Positions 1-11,713 of a stretch of DNA of 64,000 nucleotides are shown piece by piece. A program made the translations under genes and the position numbers. Source of the stretch: Uloborus plumipes. Lineage: Eukaryota; Arthropoda; Arachnida; Araneae; Uloboridae. The DNA is taken from the NCBI GenBank assembly GCA_038373865.1, contig JAXGGA010004669.1:1-64000 (forward strand), read 5' to 3'. Below the pieces are notes generated by a model. The model had not been told where the DNA came from. It searched no databases and saw nothing but the letters and a program-made list of their open reading frames with translations. Position 1 is the first letter of the stretch. The number at the start of each line of letters is the position of its first letter.

Positions 1-900
1 AAAAAATTTTTTTTTTTCAACTGAATTTTGGTGTAAATATTCGATTGACATTATGAATTAAATATGATTTTCATCCCACGAAAATAGGTGCCGTATTCTT
101 TGAGAAATAGGTTTAATCGAATGCACTTACCAACTTGCCAAATCTGACAGAATCTGTCATTTTTTAAAGACTGCTGTTGGCAAGAATTTTTTTTTTTTCA
201 ACTGGATTTTGGTGTAAATCTTCGATTGACATTGTGAACTAAATATGACTTTGATCCCACTGAAATTTTGACATAATTTTTAAGAAAAATGTTTAATCGA
301 CCTCATCTAACATGCCAAATCTGACATATATGCGATTGTATGCGACATTTTCTTTGTATTGTGCGATGTTATTTTTGCTAAGAATCAGCTCTCTAAATTG
401 TTGATAAATTAAGCATGTGGCAAAAAATTAATTATGTCGGTACTTAATTTTGTCATTAATTAAAAATATTTAGTAGACAAAATAATTATTAGACATATTT
501 TCATATTACCTTTCTTTTTACATGTTCATATTTTTATTTAATTACCATTTGTAATCAGTAATTGAAAAATTTATTTATTCATTATTATTATTTTTCTTCG
601 TTTTTACCTAATAATAGGAAATTTTATATTTACATCATTTTTACAATTAAAAATATATTCATTGGCTTAATTTTCGATTTTTTTAACAACAGCAGTCTTT
701 AAAAAATGACAGAGTCTGTCAGATTTGGCAAGTTGGTAAGTGCATTCAATTAAACCTATTTCTCAAAGAATACGGCACCTATTTTCGTGGGATGAAAATC
801 ATATTGAATTCATAATGTCAATCAAAGATTTACACCAAAATTCAGTTGAAAAAAATTTTTTTTCTTTCTCATAGCAGCATTTAAAAAGATGACAGATTCA
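1..900. repeat. Inverted/direct repeat cluster of a ~175-bp unit
   Basis: A unit of about 175 bp (oligo-T, then CAACTGAATTTTGGTGTAAA, then ...GACAGAATCTGTCA...GACTGCTGTTG) occurs at 1-184, as a diverged direct copy at about 185-330, and inverted at about 688-862. A further partial copy begins at about 865. The outer inverted pair around a 500-bp AT-rich centre looks like a non-autonomous terminal-inverted-repeat element cut by the window edge. Its family is not recognised. Confidence 0.6.
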
Positions 901-1112
901 GTATCATTTACATTGATTCCCGTAGGAAATAGGGAGCGTTTGTCGAGCAGCGTCCTCTGGCGGCGGTGAGAATTCGTTGCCACTTTTAGATAGCAGAGAT
1001 TTAGCTCCTCCTCTTTAACCTCCTTGGGCAGGACATTACTTGGTACGATGTCATCTCCCCTCGATAATAGCTCCATGTATTGAACCTTAATTTGCGTTGT
1101 TGTCTGTAATGT
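875..1112 (-). CDS. Candidate exon of an unrecognised gene
   Basis: An open minus-strand frame runs from a splice-like acceptor (AACATTACAG, ending at about 1104) through TTTQIKVQYMELLSRGDDIV, VPSNVLPKEVKEEELNLCYL, KVATNSHRRQRTLLDKRSLF and PTGIN. A possible GT donor (AAT|GTAAAT) lies at about 911. The segment is GC-richer than its surroundings, with varied charged residues and little low complexity, as expected for real coding sequence. I do not recognise the protein. The acceptor lies in one arm of a 20-bp inverted repeat, so it could instead be a transposon-borne open frame. Confidence 0.3.
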
Positions 1113-1183
1113 TGTTTATTTTACGTAGCCTGAATCTAATTTTCTGCAACTCGGTTTGCGTAAAATAAACAACATTACAGATT
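1104..1183. repeat. Short inverted repeat (hairpin, ~20-bp arms)
   Basis: CTGTAATGTTGTTTATTTTA at about 1104-1123 is repeated as its reverse complement at about 1164-1183, with a 40-base loop. A GC-rich patch (CTGACGCGCGGGAAG) follows at about 1212. It may be a small MITE or part of a regulatory region next to the candidate exon. Confidence 0.5.
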
Positions 1184-1403
1184 CATGCTCTTCCAAATAA
1201 ACAACAATAGCTGACGCGCGGGAAGTGTTCGCAATAGGTAGCTATAATTCAAGAAATATTATTCATGCTAAAATAAACATTTTCTTTCCCTTTTTTAATA
1301 TAATAGAAATAGTTTAAAATCCTATGTAGAGTTTAGGTTATATGTTCTTGAAAATTTGGATCAAAATTAGTCCGATAAAAAAAAGTCAATCAAATGCGAC
1401 AAA

Positions 1404-1466
1404 ACCCGTGGCGGGATCGAACATGCATTCTTCACGCTTCTAACACTATCCAACCAGGCTATTGTC
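1404..1466 (-). repeat. tRNA-like segment (SINE head or pseudo-tRNA)
   Basis: The minus strand reads GCCTGGTTGGATAGTG, then 21 bases later GTTCGATCCCGCC. These resemble the A box and B box of a tRNA-type polymerase III promoter at near-normal spacing. I cannot fold a convincing acceptor stem, so a SINE head or decayed tRNA is more likely than an active tRNA gene. Confidence 0.4.
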
Positions 1467-3203
1467 CAAAGTATTTAGATACTATTTAAAGTAATGTGTA
1501 ATAAACGGTTTTTCGAAACAAAAACAATTTTTAGACATTGGGTCAATTTTTTGTCAGAAGCCGGCACCATAAGTTTTAAAATGAGGGGTGAATCGTGGAA
1601 TTTGAAAAAAGCAATCAGAAAATTTTGGCCTGGTAAAGTAAAATGGCTAGAGTAATAATATAGAAAAGATTACGTACAACGAAGCTATCCCCATTCGCAC
1701 TACACTATTGTTTGTGTCTCATTGTCTTTTACTCATTTTTTTTTTACTCATTGTCTTAAAGTAATGAGGGTACTTTTATCACGATTCCAAGAATTGCTAA
1801 GATTGTAAATCAAATCAAAATCAACTTCGTTTTTGCCATCACAGCACCGCGGATTATGCGAAGATTTTGTTTTTCTTCGGTCCGATTTTCCTATCTGCGG
1901 ATTATAAGCTGCCACGGATAATACGTACGAAAATACGGTACTCGAAAGCAGAACAGCTTTTTAAGTAATTTCGCACATTTTTTAAGGAAAAAAAAACCCA
2001 ATATAAACGGCGTATATATTTTATTGTTTATAGCACCTTTTCAGTTTTGTAAGAAAATGCAACGATTAAACTTCATTTTAATTTGTAAAAAAACAATTTC
2101 TTCCAATTTTCAAGTTTAAAAAACTCAGATTTTTTCCACGGCTCAAAATTCACGGACATTTTGCATCTTCAAGTGAGTTTGTTTGATGCGAACTCTTTGT
2201 AGTCATTAAGTTGCAGTCAAACTAATTGCGAATGACACATATAATTAGTCATTTTTGGGTGTGGGAGGTGGTGTGAGCAATGCCCTCTGACTTGCTATTG
2301 AAAGAGTAGAAATATAGAACAGTAGGGAGACGTTGAAAATAAGTTATGGTTATTTGCTCTTGACGGACATTTATAACTGACCTAAGTATGCTTTAACAAG
2401 GAACTAGGGTGAAATATTAATAACTTATGCAGTTTAAACTGGGGAGAATCATCGCCCTTTAGAAAGTTTTTTGTTTACAGCTCATGTGAAATTGAACAGC
2501 TCCACAGTGATGTGAATTTGGAAGCTGTGGACCAAAGAGCACCACACAACTTGAAAACTAAGAATGTCTAATGGAGAGGGACATCAGAAAACGAAAGTGA
2601 TGACATACAACTCGTACCCATGTCGATGAATAATCGTACAGCTTCCTCTAGGCAGTTGGAAGCCCGTAGGTTTACTAATACAGGTCGGTTTTATCAATTG
2701 GTTGACGTCTGCTGTACCATGGACTGCATGAAAGAATTATTTAATACAGGATCCCTCTCACAGCAAACCATTGAAGGCTACATCTGCAATGGACTCATGA
2801 ACACAGAGCCTGATAGCAAGCTAATTGGCAACAAGTTCTTTTCTAAGGAATCCTACTTTATTTTGCAGATACATGCTGAACGCATTAGTGTTAGACGCTA
2901 TGTCGGTGAACTCTGCATTCCGGAGTAAACTATCGACTGCCACAGTGCCATTTCATATCATGGACTACTTCAGCTGCAACGAATAAAGGGTAATCTAAGT
3001 GCAACAAGTAGGGCCGTGAAGAGCTAGTGACCAAACTTATTTTCTTTATTCTAAGCCTCATTGGAGCCATCTTTCAGCAACATAATGCAAGCCTACTTAT
3101 TGTAAGGAATGTCAAAGGTTCCTTTTAAGCCTAATACGTACAGCTTCTTATTTGGATTGCTTATTGACTGGATATGTAGCCTATGTAAGAATGATTACTT
3201 ACA

Positions 3204-3786
3204 CAGGGTTGCCACTCAATTCCGGGGGAAAAATTCCCTGTGTTTTCCCTGCATGAATATGCAGTATTACGAACGAGCAAACATATATTCTATACAAAAA
3301 TTAATATCCTGGCACAGAAAAAAAAAAAAACAAAATAAAAACATAGGGAGGCAAAGCAGAATTCATTAAAATTGAAATCATAAAAAGGATTGATGACTAA
3401 TCTGATACTCTCTAATTAAATTAGCATAAGCTTTAAAATGCATTTCAAACTAAGTAATAACTATTTTTTGCTTTTATAATACACAATTAAATATTTACTT
3501 ATAAATAAATAAACTTGGCAAAAAAAAACTGAAGTAAAATTACTATTTATTTTATATTATTTATTATTATTTTATTCATTTGCATAAATTTTCTCTTTGG
3601 TAGTTTCACATTTTAGAATTCATTTTGGCAACTTGAACTTTTGAAAAAAAAGTAAAATTCCCTGCACTTTCCAGATTTTTGAAGAAATTTTCAAAATTCC
3701 CTGGATTTTCCCTGTTTTTCTGTTGATTTTTCAATTTCCTGTATTTTCCCTGTTTTTTCAGGTTTCCCTGTGGTGTGGCAACCCTG
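3204..3786. mobile_element. MITE, terminal repeat CAGGGTTGCCAC
   Basis: The ends are inverted: CAGGGTTGCCAC at 3204 and GTGGCAACCCTG ending at 3786. Both are flanked by TTACA, a 5-bp direct repeat. The interior is AT-rich with repeated 'TTCCCTG(T/C)' words near both ends. A second, left-truncated copy lies at 29749-30348. The termini resemble hAT elements, though an 8-bp duplication is not evident. Confidence 0.65.
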
Positions 3787-4705
3787 TTACATCAATACAA
3801 GTATCTTCACTTTTAAATACAATAACATTTTTTTTTGAAAACCAGTAATGTTTGAGCAATAGGTAAAAATAAAACAATAATGTGCTTTAGACTCTTTTTT
3901 ACTCTTCCCCCTTCCCCAAATCTAATGTTCAAATTTGAGAGACTTTTTCAACTGTTATATCCCCATAACACTGAACAACTTGGCACACACACACAGGTGC
4001 AGATTCTTTTTCAAATTTTAGGCACAAGGTCAATTTTAACAGCATCAGCAGAAAGTTGCAGTGCTGGCTGCTATGCAGAAAGATTTCTATACCTAAGACG
4101 GACGCAAAAAGATACATTCACACAGATGAAATGAACCTATTTTTTTTATTTATAATAAAATTCTCTACAAAGTCAAATGTGATTCAGAAAAAAAGGTCCA
4201 AGAAGATTTTTTAACAGGTTTGCTTTTGTTGGAGGGCTGCATATGAATTTCAAAATTTGACTCAACATAAGAATAAAATGTGCTACTTTTTTTCAAATAA
4301 AGATACAGGCAAGAAAGATACATATCATTCAACAAATAACACACATAAATAATAAATATATTTACTATATTTAACATACATACAGCAACTTTCATCTGTT
4401 GGAACAAAAGTAAATTTTTAAAAACATTAGCTACAGACAAAACATTTAAGACAAAATTAACGACAATGAATTTAAATGAAAAATTTGAAGTCAATCTAAA
4501 CAAGAAAATATTTCAGAACCTTATAAGAAAATCAAACTATTTACTTATTTTTATTTTACCATTAAAAAAAGAATCTGACATTATTTCTGAAATATTTTAA
4601 AAGCACCATAGTTTCTAGGAGGTAAACCACGCCGGCTGCACTAGTCAGAACTAGAAAAAAAAAAAAAAAAAAGTTCTACAGCTATATCACATTGGAGTAA
4701 AAGAC

Positions 4706-5665
4706 ACAGGGGAACTAGGAGCAAGATAACCATGTGAGGCAAGATGAAGAGCATGACATTTAAGTTTCTAGACAATAGATTAAGCTCTATTCATGGAGTA
4801 GTAAGAAAAGAAGTACGAGACACCCCATTGACCAAATCAAAACATTAATAGAGAGGTTAAATTTCTGTTGATTCTTTTGATAAAGTGTTTACTGTTTGAA
4901 AACCATGCATACTGTCTAAAATTTTTTCGTACGACTTCCGCCGCATCTGCGCACGCGCCAAGTCTCTTCGGACTTTCTCGAAATGGGGATGAAAGCAATG
5001 AGGAAGTAGTAAGCGAACAAAAGCTGAAGGCATCGGGTAGTGCGCATCCAAAACCTAACTCCCCTTTTTCAGATGGAAGCGTCCGTGGCTGCCAGGCACA
5101 CAAAACGCAAACAGACAGTATCTAATTATTGTTCATGGCATAAGGGTTAACTTGTTCAAATTAAGACATTAATTATTGTTAACTGTTTTAAATAATGTTT
5201 AGCACACCTTATTTTTAGTGTACCATATAACTGACTGAAGTTCAATCTAATTAAGTAAAGTGACAATTTGTTAAATTTCTGCCTCATGAGGCAAGACGAT
5301 GAACTTGACATCTATTGCAGAGAAAATTATACCGTCATGGCAGGATGGCCAGTGCACATCTTTCTTTGATGCAAACACTGGATTTTGTATTTTTTGGATC
5401 ACTTAAAACTTTTTCCTGTCATGCCTTCCATAACCCTTTTGTGTCACATCTAAAGTATGTGGGGCAAGATGATGAATAATTTCATTTTCCAGAAATGACT
5501 TGATATGTCATGAAACTTTCAAATAATTTTTGTGTTAGCCACGTTGTTTTATAAATTAAGATTCATCTTAAGAATTGCAGATGACAAAGTGTCAGTGGAT
5601 ATTTTCTTTTGCTTGTGAAAAATAAAAAATTGTTAAGGTAGTCATTTTGCCCAATGTTCCCCTAT
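4706..5665. mobile_element. Decayed inverted-repeat element (CAGGGGAAC... ends) with nested MITE
   Basis: CAGGGGAACTAGGAGCAAGA near 4710 and, inverted, TAGGGGAACATTGGGCAAAA near 5667 form imperfect terminal repeats. Both ends carry 'GAGGCAAGA(T/C)GATGAA'-type words (about 4737 and 5287). The CpG-rich MITE at 4912-5118 sits inside. There is no coding capacity. Confidence 0.4.
4912..5118 (-). mobile_element. CpG-rich ~207-bp MITE, copy 1
   Basis: It is flanked by TA on both sides and ends in CTGTCT/AGACAG inverted termini. The GC-rich body (GCGCACGCGCCAAGTCTCTT, GAAGCGTCCGTGGCTGCCAG) is highly similar to the inverted copy at 51642-51850. TA flanks and a short terminal repeat suggest a Tc1/mariner-type MITE. 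Apparent reading frames here are by-products. Confidence 0.7.
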
Positions 5666-6251
5666 TACTTTCTGCAAAAAATCAGTGTGCAAGCATTTAT
5701 GTATATAAGTGTAATTGAGTAATGTACACATTTGAAACACTAACAGTATTACAAAATAATGCGATAAAATACATCAGTAACGGAAACAAGAACTTTGAGA
5801 AACAAAATAATTGAAAAATATAAACTTATTTTCTATTTCTGTAAATTTTTGACAATGTGTAAAATGCAATTTTAAACTACAATTATGTTAGGCATAATTA
5901 TTGAACACAAAAATTTTTTTTTTTAATTTAAACAATTTCTGCTGGACACATTAAAAAAGAATAAAATGTGGGTATTAGACCCTTGTGTGTCTTTATGCTT
6001 TAACAACTTCTAACTTGAAACTAAAACGTTCTTAATGTTATTTTCCCATTAAATATGCAGCATCGGCATATGAGTCGTAGTTGTTAGCTTATCTCCCAGG
6101 AAATACTGCAACATGAAATATTTAAATGTCTCTTTTATTATAGCATTTTTGAGTATAATTTATGCACACAGAACTGTATTGTTAGATTGGAAGTATGTAA
6201 CTTTTTATTTGAGCTTATTTCTTTTAAAACTGTTAAGTAGAACGTACAAAA

Positions 6252-6253
<2 letters not shown>

Positions 6254-6312
<59 letters not shown>
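6254..6312. repeat. (TA)n microsatellite
   Basis: About 59 bases of uninterrupted TA dinucleotides. The short frames translating to Tyr-Ile repeats across it are not genes. Confidence 0.95.
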
Positions 6313-6313
<1 letters not shown>

Positions 6314-6934
6314 CATACATTTTGATGATTTTAATATTGAAAACTAAAATTGCAATGAATAGTAAACAACTAGCACAAACAATTACTAAAATTATGACAT
6401 CAGAGCAAAATCATAGTTTTAAAACTTCATTAGTAAAATTGAGAGAAGTTATAAAATAAAAAACTTATGTTACCATAATACAGGAAGAGCATTAAAAAAA
6501 TATTTTTAAAATGTTAAATGAATAACAACAAATTTGATATAAATTAAAGATAAAATAAAGAGTATAATTTGAAAAATGGTGTGATTAACACTGAAACCTG
6601 ATTTGATCTAAATGGCGTTAACACATTTATTAGTGCAAGAACATAGGAATACTAGCAATATTCTATCATTCAAATGAAAAGAGCTTTCACTCCTACGTGG
6701 TTATGATATTAATGGCAAAGACAAATTTTGTTACCTAAATAAGAATCTCATGTTAAAGAGCATGAAAATGAACTTGACTGCATGACATTGTTACTAAACC
6801 ATATATGACTACTTTTTTCTGTCGTCTTAGTATGATTTTCCTAAGACTTCCCATTGGTATAAAAAGTAAATAAAGCATTTAAATTCTTACCGATACATTA
6901 TTTTTTTATGCCAAGTAAACTGTTGATCTTATTT

Positions 6935-7181
6935 GAAGGGCCAGGGGGGGAAAAATGAAAGTCACTTTTTCGTCAATTTTGAGATATTAGCGCTATCTAG
7001 TGGCTATGAAGGATTAATATCATCTGGTAGAACAACAAGGGGGAAAAAAGATGAGAATCAACCAAAATGTGCATGAAAACTCTATTAACTTCAAAGGAAG
7101 CTATGAGAAATCAAACTTTGTTCTTCGTTTTTCTCGAAATCGCTTTTTGGTCACTTTCATCTTTTTTCCCCCTGGCCCTTC
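6935..7181. mobile_element. 247-bp MITE, terminal repeat GAAGGGCCAGGGGG
   Basis: GAAGGGCCAGGGGGG at 6935 and its inverse ending CCCCCTGGCCCTTC at 7181 continue inward (AAAATGAAAGT / ACTTTCATCTTTTTT), giving about 30 bp of imperfect terminal repeat. The tetranucleotide ATTT flanks both sides (6931-6934, 7182-7185). It is non-coding and of unknown family. Confidence 0.7.
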
Positions 7182-7539
7182 ATTTATACTATGTTTTTAT
7201 ATATAGTATTACTTAATGCCACACCCATCACATAATCTAAACGATTTCAATAAAATAAAGATGACATGTAATTATTCCAGGCAGTAAAAGGAACTCGACC
7301 CTGCATTCGAAAGAGCTAAAGAATTAAAAAAATGACTTTCTTAATATTAAATACGTTTTTTTTTTAAATAACAGATTTAAAGTACAAATTTAAACAAAAC
7401 CAAAATATTGAGGTAAGTATTAAATGTACAGTAGGACATCATGAAATATGTGAATGACAGTGTAAGTGCTATTGTGATGATAAAATGCTTAAGAGAAAAA
7501 AAATTGTAGTGAAGTTCTATCATGAATTGGAAGGGTACT

Positions 7540-7821
7540 GTTGTTGTTGTTATTGTCTTGCGCCAGCTAGACTGACAATTTGGGGTGCGCTGCTTCACTT
7601 TTCCAACTGTATGGTAATCTGATGCGAAGTCTGACTTCTACAGTGCACACATGTCATAAAGATCTGTCTATAGGGTAGGCAAACCCCCATATCACAATAG
7701 CAGATTCACTCAAAGGACAAGAACAAGAGAGAAAGTACATCAAAGACCAAGCCGGGATTTGAACCCCAAACCACCCCCTGAGGTCAGACTTCTCTGACCA
7801 CTAGACAAGGTGGCCGGCTGA
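7540..7821 (-). mobile_element. tRNA-derived SINE with 9-bp target duplication
   Basis: On the minus strand the head begins near 7821 with AGCCGGCCACC, then TCTAGTGGTCAGAG (A-box-like, as in Glu/Asp tRNAs) and GGTTCAAATCCCGGC (B-box and T-arm). The body is unrelated sequence and the tail is a short (AAC)n run. AAGGGTACT is directly repeated at 7531-7539 and 7822-7830, the target duplication expected of LINE-driven retroposition. It encodes no protein. Confidence 0.85.
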
Positions 7822-7940
7822 AAGGGTACTCAATTAAATAACAACTAACAAAATAAAGGCTTAAAAAAACCCTTCATACTTGATAGGCTTTAATTCATCT
7901 ACATTTTTTACATTACAAAAACAAATACCTATTCTTAAAA

Positions 7941-8044
7941 AACAGAAATAGTACACAGTATGGCTACACTTCAGTAATATTAGCAAGTCAAAAACAGAAA
8001 TAGTATACAGTATGGCTACATTTCAGTAAAATTAGCAAGTCAGT
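7941..8044. repeat. 52-bp tandem duplication
   Basis: AACAGAAATAGTACACAGTA, with the following TGGCTACACTTCAGTAATAT and TAGCAAGTCAAA, is repeated once at 7993 with a few substitutions. It is a local duplication with no coding sense. Confidence 0.75.
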
Positions 8045-11000
8045 ATAAAAGATTGATCCCAAACATAGTGTAGCTTTAACTGTTTCTTGTTGAAGGTGGG
8101 GAAGGAAGAGTACTTAGTTATTCAATTCCTCCAATTACCATTTGCTAAGCCTGCAAGATTCAGTTGTAACAATATTTCAACTTATTACAGGTCTATGAGT
8201 ATGCGATCCTAAGCTCTCTAAAAAGGTCTCCAAATTCTTGAAAATAACATTTAAATTTTCGCTATTGTATAGATTTTTTTTTCAAAACTTATTTGGGCAA
8301 GAAAAAAAAAATGATGAAAATTTGAGGTAAAAATCAGCATGGGAGGATTTTTAAGAACGTCTAATCAATCATACTCGTAATGAAGAACAAGTTTGCTTTT
8401 ATTTTCTAAATCATAAAATTATGAAAAACAGAACAATAATCAATGTTCTAAAGGAATAAAATTGTTTTTTTACAGTTATGGTTAGTAAAAAAAAAGTGTC
8501 AACGAGAAAAAATTCTATAGCATTAATTTAAAATGCCTAGGTACCACTTCAAGAGCACAAAAACTAAGATATCAAAAAATGCTCCAGAAAACATTATTCT
8601 TCACGTGTATAAGCAAATCAACTAAGTTATTGTGCATGCTTTTTTCCTATTAATTTTTTCAATTTCATAGAGACAAATGAAAACTGGACGGAAAGATGCA
8701 AAAGCATGTATAAAAATAGTAACATGAAAATAAGTATTATCAGCTGGGAAAAGCTTTTTGGTTTAATTACTTTAGTAAAAGCATTTAGGTTTACTTATTT
8801 CCAAAAACATTCACATACCATATTTAGTTGAAATTGTTCTAGTAATAATTTCTTACACTGATACAGCAGTGCATTCATTAACCAATTCAGACCTCTGTCT
8901 TGACGTACAAACTGCCAATTAAAGCCTCCATTTTGGTTAAAGAAGGCTTTAATCAGCAGTTTAAAAGACTGATAAAGACTCAATTTGATTGATGAATACA
9001 ACCATACTCTACTTCTGTGACATTGTCAAATGTACAGGATTCAAAAAGTGTGTGTTTCAATGTAAAAAAAAAAGGTCAAAAACAGCTATAATCTAATGTT
9101 GCAACTACAATTCCTGTGCTGAAGCCAATGTTTTACCCGATATCTTTTTTATGAACAGCAAACAGCCGGTTTTACTTTTTCTAGAGGCTATTTTTTTCAT
9201 GCTCATTATGATTAGTTATGGCAAAAGCTTGGCAGAAACAAAATACTATTATACACTGAGGCTTGATTAGAATATTTTATCTATAAATTAACATTTACCT
9301 ATGAATTAACATGGTAAGATTAATTTAATACATAAACATAAGCACTCATATTCAACTTTTAAAAGCATAAAATGAGTATAAGTTCTTATCTTTATGAATA
9401 TACATATGTACACATCTGAAAATCATACCATTAACTATTTTAAAGCAGCGAGCATTAAGAAATATTTTCAAGTACTAAGGAAACTCTAAATGACCAACAC
9501 AATAAATATTACATTCAGTCAAATTTTTAGTCATAGAGAAACTAAGTTGCTCACAATATGAACAAGTAATCAATGAAATGCATCAAACCAATGTAGTAAA
9601 ATCAGGCAGAGATTTTCTTAAGGGAAAAATAAAGAAAGGAACCATTTCCACAGTTTTTAAGAGCATTTTAAAAATATTAAAGTAAAAGCATTAAAATTTT
9701 AATGAGGCATAAAAATCTAAATAAATGTATTACACTAAAAAGTTGAAATTTAAATCAAAATGTTTGATTGAGAATTAAATTACAAGTTTCTCTCTTCAAC
9801 ATCAAAATTAAAAATACTATTGATTGAGCATTAACTGCAGATTTAAAATGCTTTAATTTTGGATCATAGTATTGATGAATGTGATAGGTATTCGGTGGCA
9901 TAATAGGCATTCAAAAACAGAATTTTCTTTACAAAAAGTAAAATGTATTTAAAAAAAATAGGACATACATATTTTCCATTAAACTGGAATGTTAGTCAAC
10001 ATGGAAAAGACATTTCAGCTAAGATAAATAACTCTGAAAGCTAAAACATAAATATTATAACTAAAAACATACAATAAATCCATCTATTGACTAGGGCAGA
10101 TATTATTAACTCACTTTCAGGAGTCAATATCCCATCGTTGAATTTGTATTTGCTGTCATTGCAATTTTCAAAAAAATTAAAGCCATATTTGACTTTGTTT
10201 GACTCTTCAAATTGGCTTGAACAACAGCACAGTTCATTTCCCTATCTTCAGTAACACATATTTGTGTGCAAAACATCCATTTTTTTTTCGAAATATATGC
10301 AATCTTATATATATAATATATATTAATATATGTATATATATATTATTTACACATGTATATATCTTTATACGTACAGTCCTGGGGGAAAATAGAACACTCC
10401 TTCTTATTTGAAGAATATTTACACTACATACTCATGAAGTTTATCAGGAATAACATACCGTTTAGAGTGGCAAAACTAAAATCTGGTCTAAGAGCAGTCT
10501 TCATATTAAAACAAGCATCAAAAGTAAGTTTTAAATGGCAATTCATTTATTATTGTGTATTTGCAATTAACATCAAAATTTACCCTTTCAAATCTTTTTT
10601 GGTGTTATTTGGTAGGACCCTAGTTTTTTAGTTAAACTGAGAAAAATTCCCCGTGTAGTGTTAATTTTTTTTTTACATAAAATTTCTTAATTTCAATATC
10701 ACTGCATTTTTCTGAACATAAAACAATGAACCAACCAACAATAAAGAGACTTGTCTTATGTGATTGAAACAAATTAAATGTTTGTTGCGAAATTAATATT
10801 TAAAAAATAAAAACTATTGCTGAGACACAATATCATAATTTGATGATAAATTGTCAGGAAGAGCTTTTATATAGATATACAACAATTCATTTTAACATAC
10901 TCACACACACACAATACTTTTTTTTTTTGCAATGCTTAAAAAAATACATAAGGTTGCATTTTAGGTACCATATATCATTGCTGAAAGTTTAAAGTAACGT

Positions 11001-11191
11001 AAACTCTTTGGTAAAAATAAGAAATTAAAAAAAAAAAAAAAAACTACTGTATTTCGTAATGAGTTACTAAACACTTATGTATAGCAGTGAGTAAAATAGG
11101 TTTTCCTCCATAAATGCCTTGTCATTTGTTTTTACTGCTTTATAAACATAGACCTGTAAAGCAGTATGTTAAAAGTATAAATAGTCTATTT
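8045..11191. other. AT-rich region downstream of Sara, no gene seen
   Basis: It holds only short open frames rich in Lys, Ile and Phe, A/T homopolymers and short TA-rich tracts (about 10305-10370). Part of it may be Sara 3' UTR. A possible minus-strand poly(A) signal is at 10546-10551. I see no conserved protein or RNA signature. Confidence 0.5.
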
Positions 11192-11557
11192 CTAGTAAAC
11201 AACTGTTCTAACAGTCAAAATGAAATAAACTTGAATATTAGCACTCTGAATTGATTTCTGTAGCCAAAAGTACAGCATTTTAATCAAAATTTCGGTGTTA
11301 GAGCTTGATTTAAAATGAATACTGCTCCTTATAAAAATTTTACAGCAATAACTTAAAAGAAGACTGAATACTTGTTTTCCTAGTATGCATGATGGCTGAG
11401 TACCTGGAAAGGTTTTGTTTTGGTTTTTTCTTTTTTTCCAGGACTGCACAAATTTCTGAAGTATGACTATAGCGTTAAAAAAAGTTTCTCATAGAAATAA
11501 CTGCACAAGGCTGTACAATTTATGGACTCATACATCTGATCAAATTCATTGTTCCAG

Positions 11558-11713
11558 TTATTTGATCAATATGTGGAATATAAGCTCAAAAGCAACTGGT
11601 TCATTTTGGGTTGAACTTGATAGTCGTAATATAACAGGGATCAGTCCAGTATCTAATGCATTCATGTATGCAGCAGGGAGAGGCTTACATCTTGCTCCAA
11701 TGTCATACTCGAC
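11558..11713 (-). CDS. Sara: Sara terminal exon n with stop codon
   Basis: The acceptor is ATTTTGTAG. The phase-0 exon encodes [40 protein letters not shown] and [11 protein letters not shown], then TAA (11558-11560 on the plus strand as tta). The pattern G---G---PLP--YMN-LD--L-PVI and the ending MELIF-IL match the SARA C-terminus. The 3' UTR would lie below 11558. An AATAAA on the minus strand (plus 10546-10551) is one possible poly(A) signal, but the end cannot be fixed by reading. Confidence 0.9.
   Translation of the reverse strand, partial: VEYDIGARCKPLPAAYMNALDTGLIPVILRLSSSTQNEPVAFELIFHILIK

Noticed and set aside
2620..2928. 102-codon open frame, with ESYFILQIHAERISVRRYVG
   Set aside because: A faint resemblance to mariner 'DESHF' blocks is too weak to name; neither further motifs nor splice context support it.
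4837..5125. Overlapping 60-88-codon frames on both strands
   Set aside because: They arise from the CpG-rich MITE, which has few stops because it is GC-rich; the same frame recurs at 51657.
6113..6320. Open frames with Tyr-Ile or Ile-Tyr repeats at 6.1-6.3, 25.0-25.3 and 60.4-60.8 kb
   Set aside because: They are translations of (TA)n microsatellites.
7740..7821. Functional tRNA gene
   Set aside because: The tRNA-like head is followed by unrelated body and (AAC)n tail inside a 9-bp duplication, so it is a SINE.
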